DNA of 64,000 nucleotides from Fomes fomentarius (GCA_022606135.1 JABYQN010000006.1:1488001-1552000); one strand, 5' to 3'; positions 1-12,675 are shown, counted from the first letter of the stretch. Program-made: numbers and translations. Notes: a model not told the origin generated them from the sequence alone.

Positions 1-505
1 CTAGTTCAACGTGCCAGTGCTTGGGTGCGGGCCCCGATGTTCAGTACCTGGTCCAATCGTTGCATCTGAATCATGAATGTTTCTAGATCCGCCCTACATG
101 AACAACCTCAATGCGTCCATCACACATGCGTTTGACCATGACAGCCGCGACCTTCAAGTAGTAGGAACACCTTCTCACCTCTCGCTGCCTTCATGGATGC
201 AGGTCACGGTGCCGCGCGCACTCACTGGGCTAAGTCCGAGTCGTGCATCAGGGACTTCCACCTCCAGGGCGGCGCAGCGAAGAACTCAAGAAGACGAAGA
301 TCGCTGGTTGTCACATATCCTGCGAAATGGAAAATCAGTCTCAGGCGAAGGAACGCATAGTCACATGCATGTGGCCCGTCACACAATACCGCCGGCCCGC
401 GACAGACCCGGAAGATCTGAGATCCGAAGAAGTGCCTACGTGACTGCAGTCCTCAAGCCTATCCGACTACTCGCTGTTACCCCATTCCTACCCTCGTTAC
501 GCATC
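1..505. other. no gene recognised; upstream region of F-box gene
   Basis: Open frames here show no recognisable motif or codon pattern. The stretch directly upstream of the ATG at 506 is presumably the promoter of the F-box gene. I see no RNA gene or repeat. Confidence 0.4.
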
Positions 506-2657
506 ATGTCTGGCGACTCGGATGTCTTTCACGGATTAGAAACCACGAGCAATGTAATTCACAAGCCAATTCCTGAGACAGAGTACGCTTTTTGACCCCA
601 ATCTGTTTGGCACCCACTAAGATCATGTATATAGTTTACAGCGCCAACTGAAGGAGAAGATCGCTCTCCACACCAAACAAGCTTCCGATATACGCAGTCT
701 CCTCAATACCCGTACTGCGATATCCAGGCTACCGCCTGAAATACTCTCCGAGATTTTTCTCGCCCAGGCAGCAATTGTATGCAATGAACGTGTCGCGCTG
801 CACATACGCAACAAAGAGTCGGACTCTCACAAATCGTTCTACCGATGGCTCAATGTCTCTCATGTATGCCGCCACTGGCGCGAAGTCGCTTTTAAATGCC
901 CGTATCTCTGGACATGGGCCGCATGGGAAGAACGCATCAACCCCCGCTTCATCCGCAAGCTGCTTAGGCGTTCCTTCGAGCTCCCTCTGACGTACGTTTA
1001 CACTGCCAACTATCCCTCCCATTGCGCATCCTGCATCGGCCTTGACGATTTCTACGGATCGGCATACGACGGCTTCGACCTCATGCTCGAGTACATGAAC
1101 CGCATCAGAGAGCTGACCGTCCTCGTCGAGCGGGAAGAGTTCTACAACATCTGGGAAAAGACCGCGACCGTGTCTGCCCCCGTCCTCGAGGTATTCAAGA
1201 TACAGGCAGTCGGGTCCTCTCAAATACGGAGGGGGGACCAGCAAGACAGTCTTGTCGACGTCGTTCTGGCAGAGAAATTGTTCAACGCAGATACACCGCG
1301 CCTCCGCTCGCTCGTTCTCAGCGGTGTCGAGTTCCGCCTTAATGATTCTATCCTCCGCGCATGCCCCTCCCTATGCCACCTCGAAATCACAGCCTGTTTC
1401 TGTGCGGATGAAGGTACATTGCCCACGTTCGACGACTTTCTCGATGTTCTCCATTGTATGCCGAATCTAGAGACGCTCAAGCTCGACTGGTCGCTCGAGA
1501 ACATGATTGTGGACGGCCAGTATACCGTACCACCCCTTGCGCATCTTCAAATGCTCCATCTCACATGCAAGCCCGACTTCTTCGCGACACTCGTCCGTCA
1601 CCTCAATTTAGAAGGGAAACCCGCCGTAACGATACATTACCGTTACCCCCGATACAGACATGACGACGGGAACGAGGTCGGCAGCGAGGACTCTTTCCGG
1701 CTACAGATCGCGCCGACAATGGTTTCTTTGTTCAAGCAAGCTCCTCTTTGCGCCGTAGCATACAATCCGTTTGGACCTATCCTTCCTTCTGACTACAAGC
1801 GCGCACAGGAATCCTGTCAACTGTGGGCTTCAAAAGGCCATGTCACGACCGATTCTAGTGCTGCCGGTGATCAGATCCATACCGCGTCACCGCCGACTAG
1901 TCTCCCTGCTCGCGCTCCCCGACTCATCTTCGAGGACCTCGACTCGGGACATAATATAGACAGATCCGTGTCCGTCGTCCGTGCGCTCGACCTCTCCCAT
2001 GTCTCGATCGTGCACCTGCTCAATGCTAATGGCCACCTCACCTTCGTGCTCGCACTCAAGGACGCGCAAAGTACGACGACGGTTCGCGTATCGGATGCGG
2101 TCGTAGAGTTCATCCGGGCGCTCTCCGCCGGGATCCCGCTGGACGACTCCTCGGCAAATAAAGCGAATGGTTCCGAGGACGATGCGGACTCCCAATCGGA
2201 CGGTGGTGGCGGCGGTGGCGATGAGGAAGATGAGGCCGGTTCGCAGGGAGACGTTCCAATGGCGGTGGACCCGGACCCGCCTGTCGACACCCAACCCGAC
2301 GAAAGTGCTATTGCTGACCACAACGACGACGACGCCATGGGACTGCGTGACACCGGCGAAGCAGCGCCGTCACCGACGAATGGCGGCGACGTCCCGTCTG
2401 CGCTCTGGCCTGCTCTGCGCGTCCTCCAGTTCGTCAACGTCGACGTCGACATCGGGCCGTCGATGAATCGCAGGCTCAGCATAGACGATCTCTTAGCGTG
2501 TCTGCGCTCGCGCAAGGAGCAGCATGCGGCTGATATCCTTCGCATCGAGTTTGAATATTGCTATATCGGGGACATCGTGCGGCTTGCGCCGTTGGTGGGT
2601 ATGGTGCCAGAGGTATGGTGGGATGGGAAAGTGGTGGACCTTGCGGGCAGTGCGTGA
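506..2657 (+). CDS. F-box domain protein with acidic Gly-rich insert
   Basis: Predicted substrate-recruiting subunit of an SCF-type ubiquitin ligase. Model: join(506..553, 642..2657), 687 aa. The long frame is open back to 621 without an ATG, so a 16-codon first exon is needed: ATG 506, donor GTAATT at 554, branch-like CACTAAG near 615, acceptor CAG at 639-641, and the phases agree. The F-box begins near residue 46 (LPPEILSEIF) and continues through a conserved NVSHVCRHWREVAF block, preceded by a short helical lead-in as in many Agaricomycete F-box proteins. The remainder looks leucine-rich. An acidic, poly-Gly low-complexity segment sits at about 2160-2340. The family is greatly expanded in these fungi, so the target cannot be guessed. 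Confidence 0.85.
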
Positions 2658-2948
2658 ACTTTGCAGGCGGCCTAAACTATCTGATGCTCATGATCATACT
2701 ACATATGCTCGCATCTAGCAACATTCGCAGCGGTACTATCCCATTTAATCGTATATTACTATGCTCTGTTCCCCTCAGTCCTGTTTTAGGTGGGCAAACC
2801 CAAGCACACCAACACGACTGAATAGGCAAGAAGTGGAACAAAAATGTGTACAGATACAGGTCTCATCTTTTCGGGTTCGCAGATACTACAGTAATCAAGC
2901 CACCTCGTGCTCTCTCCCATCGTCTCTCGCTCCAGAATGGGGGCTACT

Positions 2949-4339
2949 CTACGAACGGGGAGGGACGACCAAAGTGCGCTCCTCACGCGCGCTCTGGTAG
3001 GCAAGCTCGATCAGCTCGATAACCTCCGCGGACTCCTCCCACTTGACCAGCTGCTCGGCGCCGTCTCGGATGACAGCAGCGACGTTCTCAAACAGTTTGA
3101 TGTACGTCCCGCGCTCAGTCGACGGCCACCTGCATGTGTTTCTCGTCAGCACAACACCCCTCCCAGTGGAACTCGTCGTAGCACATACGTGGACTTGGCG
3201 ACCTGGCCATCTGCACCGACGTTCTCCACGGTTCCCCAGATGTCTTCCGGCTCGACGCCGTACGCCTCGTCTTGCACGATTCCTGCAGGACTGGGGATGA
3301 CTTTGAGCTGATCCTCCTGGACGTCGACACCAGACTTAAGGAACGTCCCGTGCGTGCCGCGCACGACGTAGCGGACTTGCTGCGAGCGCACGGAGAGGAT
3401 CTGGCCACGCAAAATCGCCGTGAAGGACGTTGGCTGGAGCCCGGACGCCGCGGGACGGGGCGGGTAGTGCAGATAAACCGTGAACTGTGAGTCCCGGATC
3501 GCATGTTAGTCAGCACTTGCATACAGCGTAACGTCATAGGGAACTGACAGCGTCATCGACCTCCTTGCTCCCGAGTCCACGAATATTCTCGATGAAGGCG
3601 GTGATCTTTGCAGGGCGGCCGAAGAGGATGAGCACCTGGTCGATCGTGTGCGCGGCGAGATCGTATGTAAGACCGTTTGCCTCGAGAGGCAGGTCTTTCC
3701 AAGTTCCCTTGAGCTCCAAGCGGAATCGGTCAAACCTAAGGCCAATGAAGTCGGTCGTTGGTCTTGATAGTGACACCTATACAAGGGCTTACCTGGACTC
3801 GAACTCATAGAGTGTGCCCAGTGACTTGGGGTGGTCTGCCGGGAGCTCGAGGAGCCTCTTCAGAGTCAGGAAATCAGAGTCCCAGCGACGGTTTTGGAAG
3901 GGATACAGGACGAGATTTTTGGACTTAGCAAGCGCCCCCAGTTCTTGTGCCTGCGCAAAGTGCGCGGTAACAGGCTTATCAACGAGGACTACACCTGCGG
4001 ATCAGGACCTTATTCAAGGATTACTTGAACGCGAGACGCACCATGCTTTCCAGCTTCAAGAGCACGTTTCGCGAGCTCGTAGTGCGTCTCACTGGGGGTA
4101 CTAACGACCACTAGCTCGACCTCCGGGTCTGCGAGAACGGCATCGATTGAATGATGGATGGTGACACCCTTCGCTGCTTCTTGTCCGAACCGCGCCTGAA
4201 GCTTGCCGCCAGGGGCAGCTGGTTTGCGTTCCATTACGGCATGGAGGGTGAAGAGGTGGGGAAGAGCGAGGACGAAGGGAACATGGAAAGTGAGCCCGCC
4301 GAGACCGACGCCAATGACGCACGTCTTGATGGGTGCCAT
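2949..4339 (-). CDS. GFO/IDH/MocA-family NAD(P)-dependent oxidoreductase
   Basis: Model: complement(join(2949..3129, 3189..3484, 3549..3735, 3793..3994, 4042..4339)), 387 aa, five exons with consistent phases. The N-terminus is a Rossmann dinucleotide fold (VIGVGLGGLTFH, residues about 8-19), followed by the family's substrate-side signature where Lys lies in VDKPVT (the EKP equivalent) just after the first splice. The C-terminal half is the alpha/beta domain ending in VVPPRS. The family oxidises or reduces sugars, inositols or related polyols; the substrate is not readable from sequence. No signal peptide, so cytosolic. It is divergent from the GH9 gene across about 400 bp. Length is usual for fungal members of the family. 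Confidence 0.9.
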
Positions 4340-4735
4340 CGCGCTGAGGTGTTGAGGTTGGGTGATAGAGAGAAGGAGAAAGAGGAGGCGGCCGCTCGGA
4401 CAGGTCGATGGGTAGATATATACTGCAGAGATATGATGACGGAATCGGGCCGGATGCTTTGACCTTGTAGTCTCCGTGCCGAAAAGATGATAGTCGAGTT
4501 CTTATCATGGACCTTGTGCTCACCCTCGAGGATTGCCCTAGACGGTGTAGCCTCTCTCATGGACGAGGAGCTTACAGAGAAGAGTTTAAGCGGCGCGTCA
4601 TCGCAATCCGTCATCGCAATCCCAGCGCCGCAAATGGTAGGTCACCTGCCTAGTATGGTATGCACGCGCCTCGCTACGGCCGGCTCCATAAGATGAACGC
4701 GAGGCGCAAGCGCGTCAGATTCCAATTCCACCTCC
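4340..4735. other. intergenic region between divergent oxidoreductase and GH9 genes
   Basis: The two flanking genes are transcribed away from each other, so this interval should hold both promoters. I see no convincing TATA box, operator or RNA gene. Confidence 0.4.
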
Positions 4736-6922
4736 ATGCGTCTTGCCTCTACCCTGCCCCTCACTCTCCTCTCCCTGCCCTCGGTATGGGCTCAGCTGTC
4801 TTTACCTGATCTCCCATGGACACCGCCAGATCCTTCCAACGGCACACAGTCTGCCAATGATACTACACCCAACTCTCAGTGGTCCACTTTGGTCGGCAAC
4901 CTCCTGTATTTCTATGACGAACAGAGAAGTGGCAAGCTGCCCTCCAGCGAACGCGTCCCCTGGCGCAATAGCAGTGCCCTCGATGATGGCAAGGATGTTG
5001 GCTTGGATCTGACCGGTGGATACTATGATGCAGGAGGTGAGCTCTCTCCCTCCTTCAAGTGCGCGGAGCTGTCTAAGCATGTCTAGACTATGTCAAGTAC
5101 ACATATCCTCTGGTATGTCATTTCTCTCAGACGAGTGATCCTGGCTCACGAGATGCTAGTCGGTTACCCTCATGTCGGTCTGTTGGGGTGCCCTAGACAC
5201 AGGACGAGGTACGTTCGGCCACTTCGGCCTGACCATAAATTTTCTGAGGCACAATGTTATATATTCAGGGTATGAAGTTGCGAACCAGACTGCCTATCTG
5301 GATGACATGCTCCGTTGGGGACTCGACTGGCTCATCAAAGTAAGCGTTTGTCGGACTCGAAGCCCGACGAAGATGACATCATACTATACTAAACGTAGGC
5401 CCATCCTTCTCCTAATGTACTATACGTGCAAGTAGGCGATGGAAACCTAGACAACGCATATTGGGGAGGTGATAGAAATATTCCATATCCCCGTCCTTCC
5501 TATCAGATCAACGATACTAGGTTTGTCTATCGCGAACTTGTACGCGATGTACTACTACATACTCACTGGACGTGCACATGTGTAGCCCTGGAACGGACGC
5601 AGCAGCCCAAGCCGCAGCAGCATTTGCCGCATGTTCCGCTCTGTACTCAAACCGAACGCTCTCAACGTCGTCTGCCACATCGGCACTCCGGAATTCCAAC
5701 TATGCGTCGGACCTTCAGACCCACGCTCGTGACCTCTATGCGTTTGCCACAAACGCTTCTGGCGGTATGCATACTTATCAGACTGCTGTCCCACAATCTG
5801 GAGAAGCATATGCCTCTTCAGCGTATGCGGATGAACTTGCAATCGCCGCACTTTTCCTTGCCTTGTTAGAAACGGGTTCGAACGCAACCAGCTATTATGC
5901 CGATGCGGTCAAGTGGTACTATTCAAGTAATCTGGGGGAACAACTGAAAGCGGGGTCGGAGACAGTGTTCAACTGGGACTCCAAAACGCCTGGGATCCCT
6001 GTCCTAGCTGCGCAGTTGGCATTGACGTACCCCGATGTTGTTACTGGAAGTAACGCCACTCTTCAAGTCTGGCAACAGGTTGCAGAGGATTACTTCGACG
6101 TCTTTGTCAACAACGATGGACGGTCGTACCTTACAGATGGTCAGTGCTGTTCCCATCTCCCTGGCCATATGTAGGTTCACGCCTTGTACAGGTGGCCTCC
6201 TGTACTTCCCTGGAGACTCGGACGAGGCATCTCTTAACCCTGCGCTGAATGTCGCCATGCTCATGTGGCGTTATGTTGCATCCGATCTCGCGAGTAGCTC
6301 GAACCAACATGACAAGTACCAGGTCTTCGCTCAGAAACAAGTCGACTATGTTCTCGGCAGGAACCCCATGTTTGGTACGGCACCCTTTTCATTCCCAGGT
6401 ACATCGATACCGAGTCGTTTTACAGTACCCTACGTGGTCGGCACGCATCCGAACTCTCCCGTCAACCCACATTCCGCCATCTCCACGGGCTTCTCACCTG
6501 CCAATTCCCAGCTCACATCTCCCGAGAACCTCGACACTGACCCCGCGGAGGAGGCGTACGTCCTCTACGGCGGAGTCGTAGGCGGACCCGATGTCCACGA
6601 CCGCTTTTGGGACATCCGCAGCGACTGGGTACAGAATGAAGTCGCGCTGGATTACAACGCCCCCCTCCTCACGCTCGCCGCGCAGGCGCTTGTGAGCGGT
6701 GCCAAGGATCCGTACTACACACAGGTCAGGGCTGGCGCGTACGACGAGGTCAGGCCGGCGGGCGAGCCGTGCGATGCGGCCATTTCGGCAGGCTGCAAAC
6801 ACGGTGGAATGAGCAGGAAGGCGAAGATCGTGGTAGCGGTTGTCGTCACTGTTGTGGGATTGGTGCTGATTGGAGTGGGAGGATATTGGGTGTTGACGGC
6901 TCGGCGAGGTCGCAAGTACTGA
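4736..6922 (+). CDS. Glycoside hydrolase family 9 endoglucanase, C-terminally membrane-anchored
   Basis: Predicted cellulase cutting beta-1,4-glucan outside the cell. Model: join(4736..5036, 5087..5112, 5160..5208, 5269..5339, 5399..5520, 5586..6139, 6192..6922), 617 aa. It starts with a signal peptide (cleavage near VWAQ). The GH9 DAGD motif, residues about 98-101, is assembled across the first intron and carries the catalytic base Asp. The catalytic acid Glu lies in [12 protein letters not shown] near residue 524, next to the typical [10 protein letters not shown] block. A hydrophobic segment of about 24 residues followed by RRGRKY ends the protein, so the enzyme is probably tethered to the plasma membrane with a tiny cytosolic tail. 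Exon 2 is only 26 nt. Many N-glycosylation sequons are present. All phases close. Confidence 0.93.
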
Positions 6923-7474
6923 AGTACCAGTGGGCCTGGTACCTGATAAACCTCTGGTGGTGGCATTCACAATTTCTCATCTCGGACTCTGGGTATCTTA
7001 TCTCTTGTTGTCTTTTGTGCTGGTTACCGATCTACCCTAGTATTTACCTGTACACTCGTTCTATTTGTGATAGAATAGATATTCAACCGAGTTCTCAAGT
7101 GCGACATAAGTGTGCCCGAGCGAGCTCAACCATGTGCCACACAAGCTTCTTAAGTTCAGTCTTCTCTAGTCCCATGGTTCGTTAAACCCGCATGACACAA
7201 AATAGTCTCATCTACAGCTACTTATAGATCATATACTGTCTGCCTAGGGGAAACTATTTCCTGAGTAGTTTCAGTGCTAAAGAGTATAGCGTGCATGCTG
7301 CGTTTTAAATGTGACGCGACCACTGCACTGCAACTATGGATGAGACCCGAATGCATGCGTGAGTTGGTACCCCCGAAATCCAACGTATGTACGGCTACAG
7401 GAGGAGCCGTGACTATCTGACAACACACACATGCACATTCTACCAACTAGATCATAGACACAGAGCAACACAGC
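6923..7474. other. intergenic, convergent 3' ends
   Basis: It lies between the convergent GH9 and sulfite reductase genes. AT-richer than the genes, with no motif I recognise; presumably UTRs and polyadenylation regions. Confidence 0.4.
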
Positions 7475-10400
7475 TCAGTATACCTCCAGGACATAACGCT
7501 CCTCTTCCTTCAAGCCTTCCAAAAACGCACCTGCCTTCTCGCGGTCGACATCCGCATGCATGGTCAGGCCATCGACCAGAGCCTCATACACGTCCGGCAC
7601 AGGCCACGTCGGGCCGCACAGGTAGAACACACCATCCTCGTTCCAGAGCATGCGGGCAAGTGTCGCGCCGTCCTCGCGCATCTTGTGCTGGATGTACACC
7701 TTGCGCGGGCCGTCACGCGAGAACGCGAGCCCGGCGCGCGTGATCGTGCCGTCGAGAATGAATGCCTCGATCTCCTCGCCGTACAGGTACTCCTGCGACT
7801 GGTGCCGCGAGCCGAAGTAGTAGTACGTCGGCCCGACGGGGACACCTTGCAAGGCGAGGAGTGCGCGATACTGCAGGAAGGCGCGGAAGGGCGCCGCACC
7901 CGTACCGAGACCGGCCATGATAAGGGGCTGCTTGTTGTCTGGGGGAAGCTGGAAAGAGAGAAATCGGTAAATATATACGCTTTGAACTGATGTTTGGGTG
8001 TAGGAACATACCTTCATCACGGAAGGCTTGATCGAGACCGTCACCTTTTGGCCAACCTTGAGGCCAGCCAGGTACCTTGTGCACTGACCGTAGCGAGGTG
8101 AGCCTGCGGATGACAGTCAGCATATACACCTTAACAGGATTATGTCACGCTCTTAACTCACCACTTGGAGTCACCCAGTCGACACTGACAACGAGCAGGT
8201 CAACGCGGTCACCAACCACAGCCTGTGCACTCGCGATACTGTAGTGGCGCGGCTTGATGTCACCAATAAGCTCGCAAAGCACCTCGATGCCGGGACGCGC
8301 AGTTTCGTAGCGCTTCAGGATATCGGCGAACGTCACCGTGTCCTTTTCGCTCAGCTTCTTGAACATCGACGAGCCCTCCGGGCTGCCAATGAATCGAAGT
8401 GCATACTTGTCTGCGATACTCGTGGTGTACTCAGCAAGCTCCGTGTAGAACGTCTTCGTTGGCTTCCCGAACAGGTCGACCTGCTGCTGGAGCGCCTGGA
8501 AGATCGTGCGGGTGTGCAAGCGCGTGCCGTCGGTGCCCGGTACGGGAAGCGTGACGAGCTTCGCGGGATCGACGCCATACCAATAACAGAAGTCGAGCAC
8601 CTCTTCGGCGTCGTTCCACCCGTGCACACCTAGCGCCTCGCCGATCTCGTACTGCAGACCGGTGCCGCGCGTGTCGAATTCGAGGTGGAAGACGTTGCGG
8701 TCATACTCGAGCGGGGTGAGGCGACGGTTGACCGTGCAGGTGATGAGGTATGTGCGCTCCGGCAGCTCGGGGCGCAGGGCCGGATTTTGTTCGTACGACG
8801 ATGCGACTGAGAGTGCGTCTGTGGGGGTGAAAGCGGACGGGAAGAGGATGTGTTTCGCTGCGTCATGCCACGAACCCAGCCGTGCACCATTGACAACGGT
8901 GTCTCCCTCGGCGGTCTCGACCGCAATGGCATTGAAGGTGAAGTTCTTCAGCGGTGTTGCAGCCTGCTCGGGGTCGCGCGCAGCCACGATCTCCACCTCG
9001 ACGAGCCCTTCCCATGCGACGTGGACGAGTTCAGCAAGCTTGATGTCTCGCACGATGTCACCCAGGTCAGCTCTGGCGGCCTTGTATACAAGATCCTCTG
9101 TTGCAGTGTTCCCCAGGTACAGTCGGAGGAACGCCAGGAGCACGACAACGTTCTCGAGCGTCTTCTCGTCCTTCACGTCACCTTTGGCGAGCTGCGACGC
9201 AAGCTTCTTGGCGTCTATAGTGCATAGATGGAGGCTACGTGCGCGAATGAGCGCAGCGACCTCCCTCTGTAAGCTCGAAGCTAGCTCAGCCGCTGTCCAG
9301 TCCGTCACGACGAGGACGGGCGAACCCGGTGCGGCGTGGCTCAAGACGTCATGCGACTTTAAAAGGGCTTGATCAAGGATCGCCACGAAGTTCGCAACAC
9401 CAGAGTTGTCAGGGGAAATGGGCACCACCGCGGAGAGGGGGACAAACGGAATTTCGCCGTTCTTCGGCGATAGGACAATTCTATCCGCAGCGACTCCGCC
9501 AGGCTTCGAGAAGGCATCGTAATCCGTGACCAGACGGGAGGAGAGGGTTTTGTGCGCCAGGAAGGTCGTCTCAACCGCGCGAGGCAAATTAGAGAGCGGC
9601 GAGTCGGGAGTGCTGAAGAACAGCAGCTTCTTCAGGTTCGGCGCCTCTAGAGACGGCACGAGCACTGGAGAAGGCAAAAGGTCGGTGATGAAGCTGGTGA
9701 AAGAGGACGGAGTATCGATGAACTTCTGGGTGCGCGCAGGGACGATGCGGTGCGACTTGACAAGTGGGCCGGGGTTGAGAGGATCAAGGAGGGTCGAGAA
9801 GACATCAAGGTAGAGAGCTCCCTGGGTGCTCTCGGTAGGGACGTCGTCAAGGACATGAATACGCTTGACAGAAGAAGGCAAGACGTTTCGAAGTCCCTCC
9901 TCGTCCCACGGACGCAGGACGCGAACGATGACCACTCCCAGTCCGGAGATGCGGTTCGCGAGTGCCTTGACAGTGAGTGCGAGAGGACCATTGGGCAGGA
10001 CGACGACGGTCTGGGCATCCGCATCTCCGGCGTACTCAAACGCGCTGTAGCCAGCCTTTTTGAGGCCATCCGCCAGAGACAGACCCGGTTCCGGAAGGAC
10101 AGACGGCGGACTGGTGATATGTCCAGTCTCGCGCGTCGCGCTGTGGTGGTCGAAAAGGTGGATGACATGGGTGTTCGTGAGCCTGTAAGCCAAGGCTGCG
10201 AGATCGACCGCTTCCTGTGGAGTTGCGGACGCAAAGACGGTGAAGCCTTCTGGCAGAAGCGCAAGCGAGGGCGTGAAGGGCGCGAGTGTGGGAGAGAGTG
10301 CGAAATGCTCGCCTACAGGCGTCACGGTTGGCACTTGGATGACCAATCTGCTCGTCGGTGTTGCAGGGGGCAGATACGAGAGTGATTGGACCATCGCGGC

Positions 10401-10778
10401 CAGCCCAGAAGGGGTGGTATACGCGGTTAGGATCGCACTCTTGGAGGCATCCTTACTGGAGCCCTGCGAAAGGCGTCCAACCAAGCTGAGACCCGCACCG
10501 GCTCGTGTCTGGAGACTGACCACTGGTGCGGTCTCCCCACCTGCCTCCTCCCATGACTTTGTGAGGGGCCCAAAGCCGACTTGTTCAGCGAGATCGTAGA
10601 TGAAGACAGAAGAACTGGAAGCTGAGCGCGAAGCGATATGTTCGACAAGCGTGGAAGCGGTGATAGCGCCAGACTGAGCAATTGTATGCAGGTCATTGGC
10701 CGCTGCCTTGAGCTTCGGTGTGGGAGGAGCGGAGAGCGTGCTCGTCGCGGAGAAGGGCGTCGATGTGCCAGAGGCCAT
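7475..10778 (-). CDS. MET10: Sulfite reductase [NADPH] flavoprotein (alpha) component
   Basis: Electron-transfer subunit of assimilatory sulfite reductase, which reduces sulfite to sulfide for cysteine and methionine synthesis. Model: complement(join(7475..7948, 8012..8103, 8162..10778)), 1060 aa, close to the roughly 1035 aa of yeast Met10. The N-terminal half resembles pyruvate:ferredoxin-oxidoreductase-like domains, as in Met10. The C-terminal part is a ferredoxin-NADP reductase-type module: FAD-binding RHYSIAS near the end of exon 1, NADPH-binding GTGAAPFRAF in exon 3, and C-terminus YVLEVY. The 2.6 kb first exon is exceptional in this intron-rich window. Cytosolic. In fungi MET10 is usually sulfur-regulated, but I cannot point to a specific binding site here. 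Confidence 0.93.
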
Positions 10779-11084
10779 GGCTGGACTCTGCGCAGCGAGA
10801 AGAGTGCAGTAAAGAGCGGGTGCCCGCGGACGGCGGCATTATATTCGCTCAGTCTAGCATCCAGAATAGCGAGAGCCTCTGCTCATTCACATTCACAATG
10901 ATGCCAGCAAGGCTCAGGATGGCGTTATGCCGTGCCACGTGACCGCGTCTCCTCATAATTGGCAGCGCGTCGCGTCGCGCTCAGCTCCTGAGCCTTCAAT
11001 TCGCTCGATGTCAGTCCCAGACAAACTCTAACTCCGAACTACAGTTATCGCCATATCACCACTCAAATCTTGGAGCCTACTATG
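10779..11084. other. intergenic, MET10 promoter side and UPRT 3' end
   Basis: Both neighbours are on the minus strand, so this interval contains the MET10 upstream region and the 3' end of the uracil phosphoribosyltransferase gene. No specific element identified. Confidence 0.4.
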
Positions 11085-12153
11085 TTACAAAGCCTCTGAA
11101 TCCTTCAATGTGTTGTACAATCGGTCACCCTAACGTGAGCCAGTGAGCATGCAGACCACAGCTTCCGCAATAATTACGCACCGTGTCACCCAGTCCAGGA
11201 GAGATGAGGCCGGTAGGAGTCAGATGTGGGTCAACTGCCGAAACCCATATCTTGGTCCGTGTCAATATGAGCCAAACCGTGAATCCCCTGACCGCTTACC
11301 TCGACGCCCGGGAATTGCGTCTGGACGTGTTTCAGGCCATCCTGTGATGCAAGCACACAAAGAAGCTTGATCTTGTTGACTGCACAAGGCAACCTCGTCA
11401 AGAAGGACCCTGCCTACAAAGTCGTAACAGACTCACCAGCGACGCCCCATTCGAGGAGCATGTTCAAAGCCGCGCACGCCGTGCCGCCGGTGGCGATAAG
11501 CGGGTCCAGCAGGAACACCTGGTCAACGGTCACAGTGGGCGGGAGCTTCGCGTAGTCTAGTGTAGTCCACGCGCAGGCATCATGCTACGGTGAGCGAAGC
11601 AAACTTCATCGAGAGAATCACGGCGTACATTCTACGGGCTGCAACGACACCTTCTCCCTGAATATTCCGAGGTGGTATACTCGTGCTGCTCTACAAGAGA
11701 CGCCTCCCGTGAGCCTATGCACTGATGCCATATAGAATGGGTACATACGGGAACAGATTCAGCAGGGCGTCCGTCATACCCATGCCGGCGCGCAGGATGG
11801 GGGCCAGTCCGATAGTAGGTTTGATGACAGATCCAGTGAACGGACCGACAGGTGTTTGCTATCCAGCATGAACGAACGATCAGACCTCCACTCCGATGCT
11901 TAGGTTCACAACGCAAGTACTCACCCCCTGAAATGACTCTTCCTCCAGATCGCGGCTCGCCTCGATGCCCAGGATCAGACTGATGTCATGAATGCCCTGC
12001 ATGGAGTGATCTCTCAGCGTCATACACACCACTACGCAGGGCAAGTAAGATACCCACCTCTCGAAATTCCTTCCCACTCGTGCTCATCTGCCGCAGTTTG
12101 GACAGGCGCGCGTTCACAACCGGGTGTGCGAGGACATGGACCTTTTCCGACAT
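11085..12153 (-). CDS. Uracil phosphoribosyltransferase (bacterial Upp-like type)
   Basis: Pyrimidine salvage enzyme: uracil + PRPP to UMP + PPi. Model: complement(join(11085..11129, 11182..11250, 11300..11379, 11437..11556, 11629..11690, 11749..11858, 11925..11996, 12058..12153)), 217 aa, eight small exons whose phases all agree. Conserved blocks in order: HPVVNARLSKLR at the N-terminus, EASRDL, GLAPILRAGMGMTDALL, YREK/FREK-type segment with LQPVEYY, the PRPP loop DPLIATGGTA, and a C-terminal GLGDTGDRLY. The last block exists only after splicing out the final intron (donor GTGCGT at 11181), which also rejects a longer read-through ending. The blocks resemble bacterial Upp more than yeast Fur1 as I recall it. 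No targeting signal seen. Confidence 0.9.
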
Positions 12154-12675
12154 CGTTATCGTGCTTGCTGCTCGTCGTTCTGGGGCCGCGAACTGGTGGG
12201 GGTGCAGATGGAGCGGAAAGAGGCTGCACGCGACTGGAAGGTGGAGGTATACGAGAGGGATGCGTTCCAAACGTGAGGCTCAGGTGCAGCTCATGCCCGC
12301 GCCTCGAGCTCCGGTACTGTAGCATATGACATGATATGCCTCGCCTGATTGGGCACCCGCCGAGCACCGACTTATCGTAATCTGACCGGCGGTGGCGGGG
12401 TCGCTCGGGACCTCTGATAGATACAGCTATAGGAATCCACACCTGATGACCTGGGTGTTCGTTAGTCATATAGAGCAGACATCGAGTCTGTTTCGCGAGG
12501 ATTGCACCCAGTGAATCCAGTCTGGCGCATCTCCGGCAACCGCCGGACAACCACCTGAGTTGTGTATGCACCTGTCTCACGCGGGCACTTTCGCCTTGAC
12601 ATATCTCTCGTATGAGGTGAATGTGTAGAATACAGATGAAGCCTGGTATGCTACGCGTGCTCACAACAACTCGAT
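12154..12675. other. intergenic, UPRT promoter side
   Basis: It lies between the UPRT start and the end of the spherulin-4-like gene, both on the minus strand. Long open frames here have no recognisable content. No element identified. Confidence 0.35.

Noticed and set aside
77..595. 172-codon open frame at the left edge
   Set aside because: No motif, and it overlaps the required first exon of the F-box gene at 506-553 in another frame.
8662..9372. Plus-strand 236-codon open frame inside MET10
   Set aside because: Antisense shadow of a high-GC coding exon; composition is Ser/Arg-rich as expected for a reverse-frame artefact.
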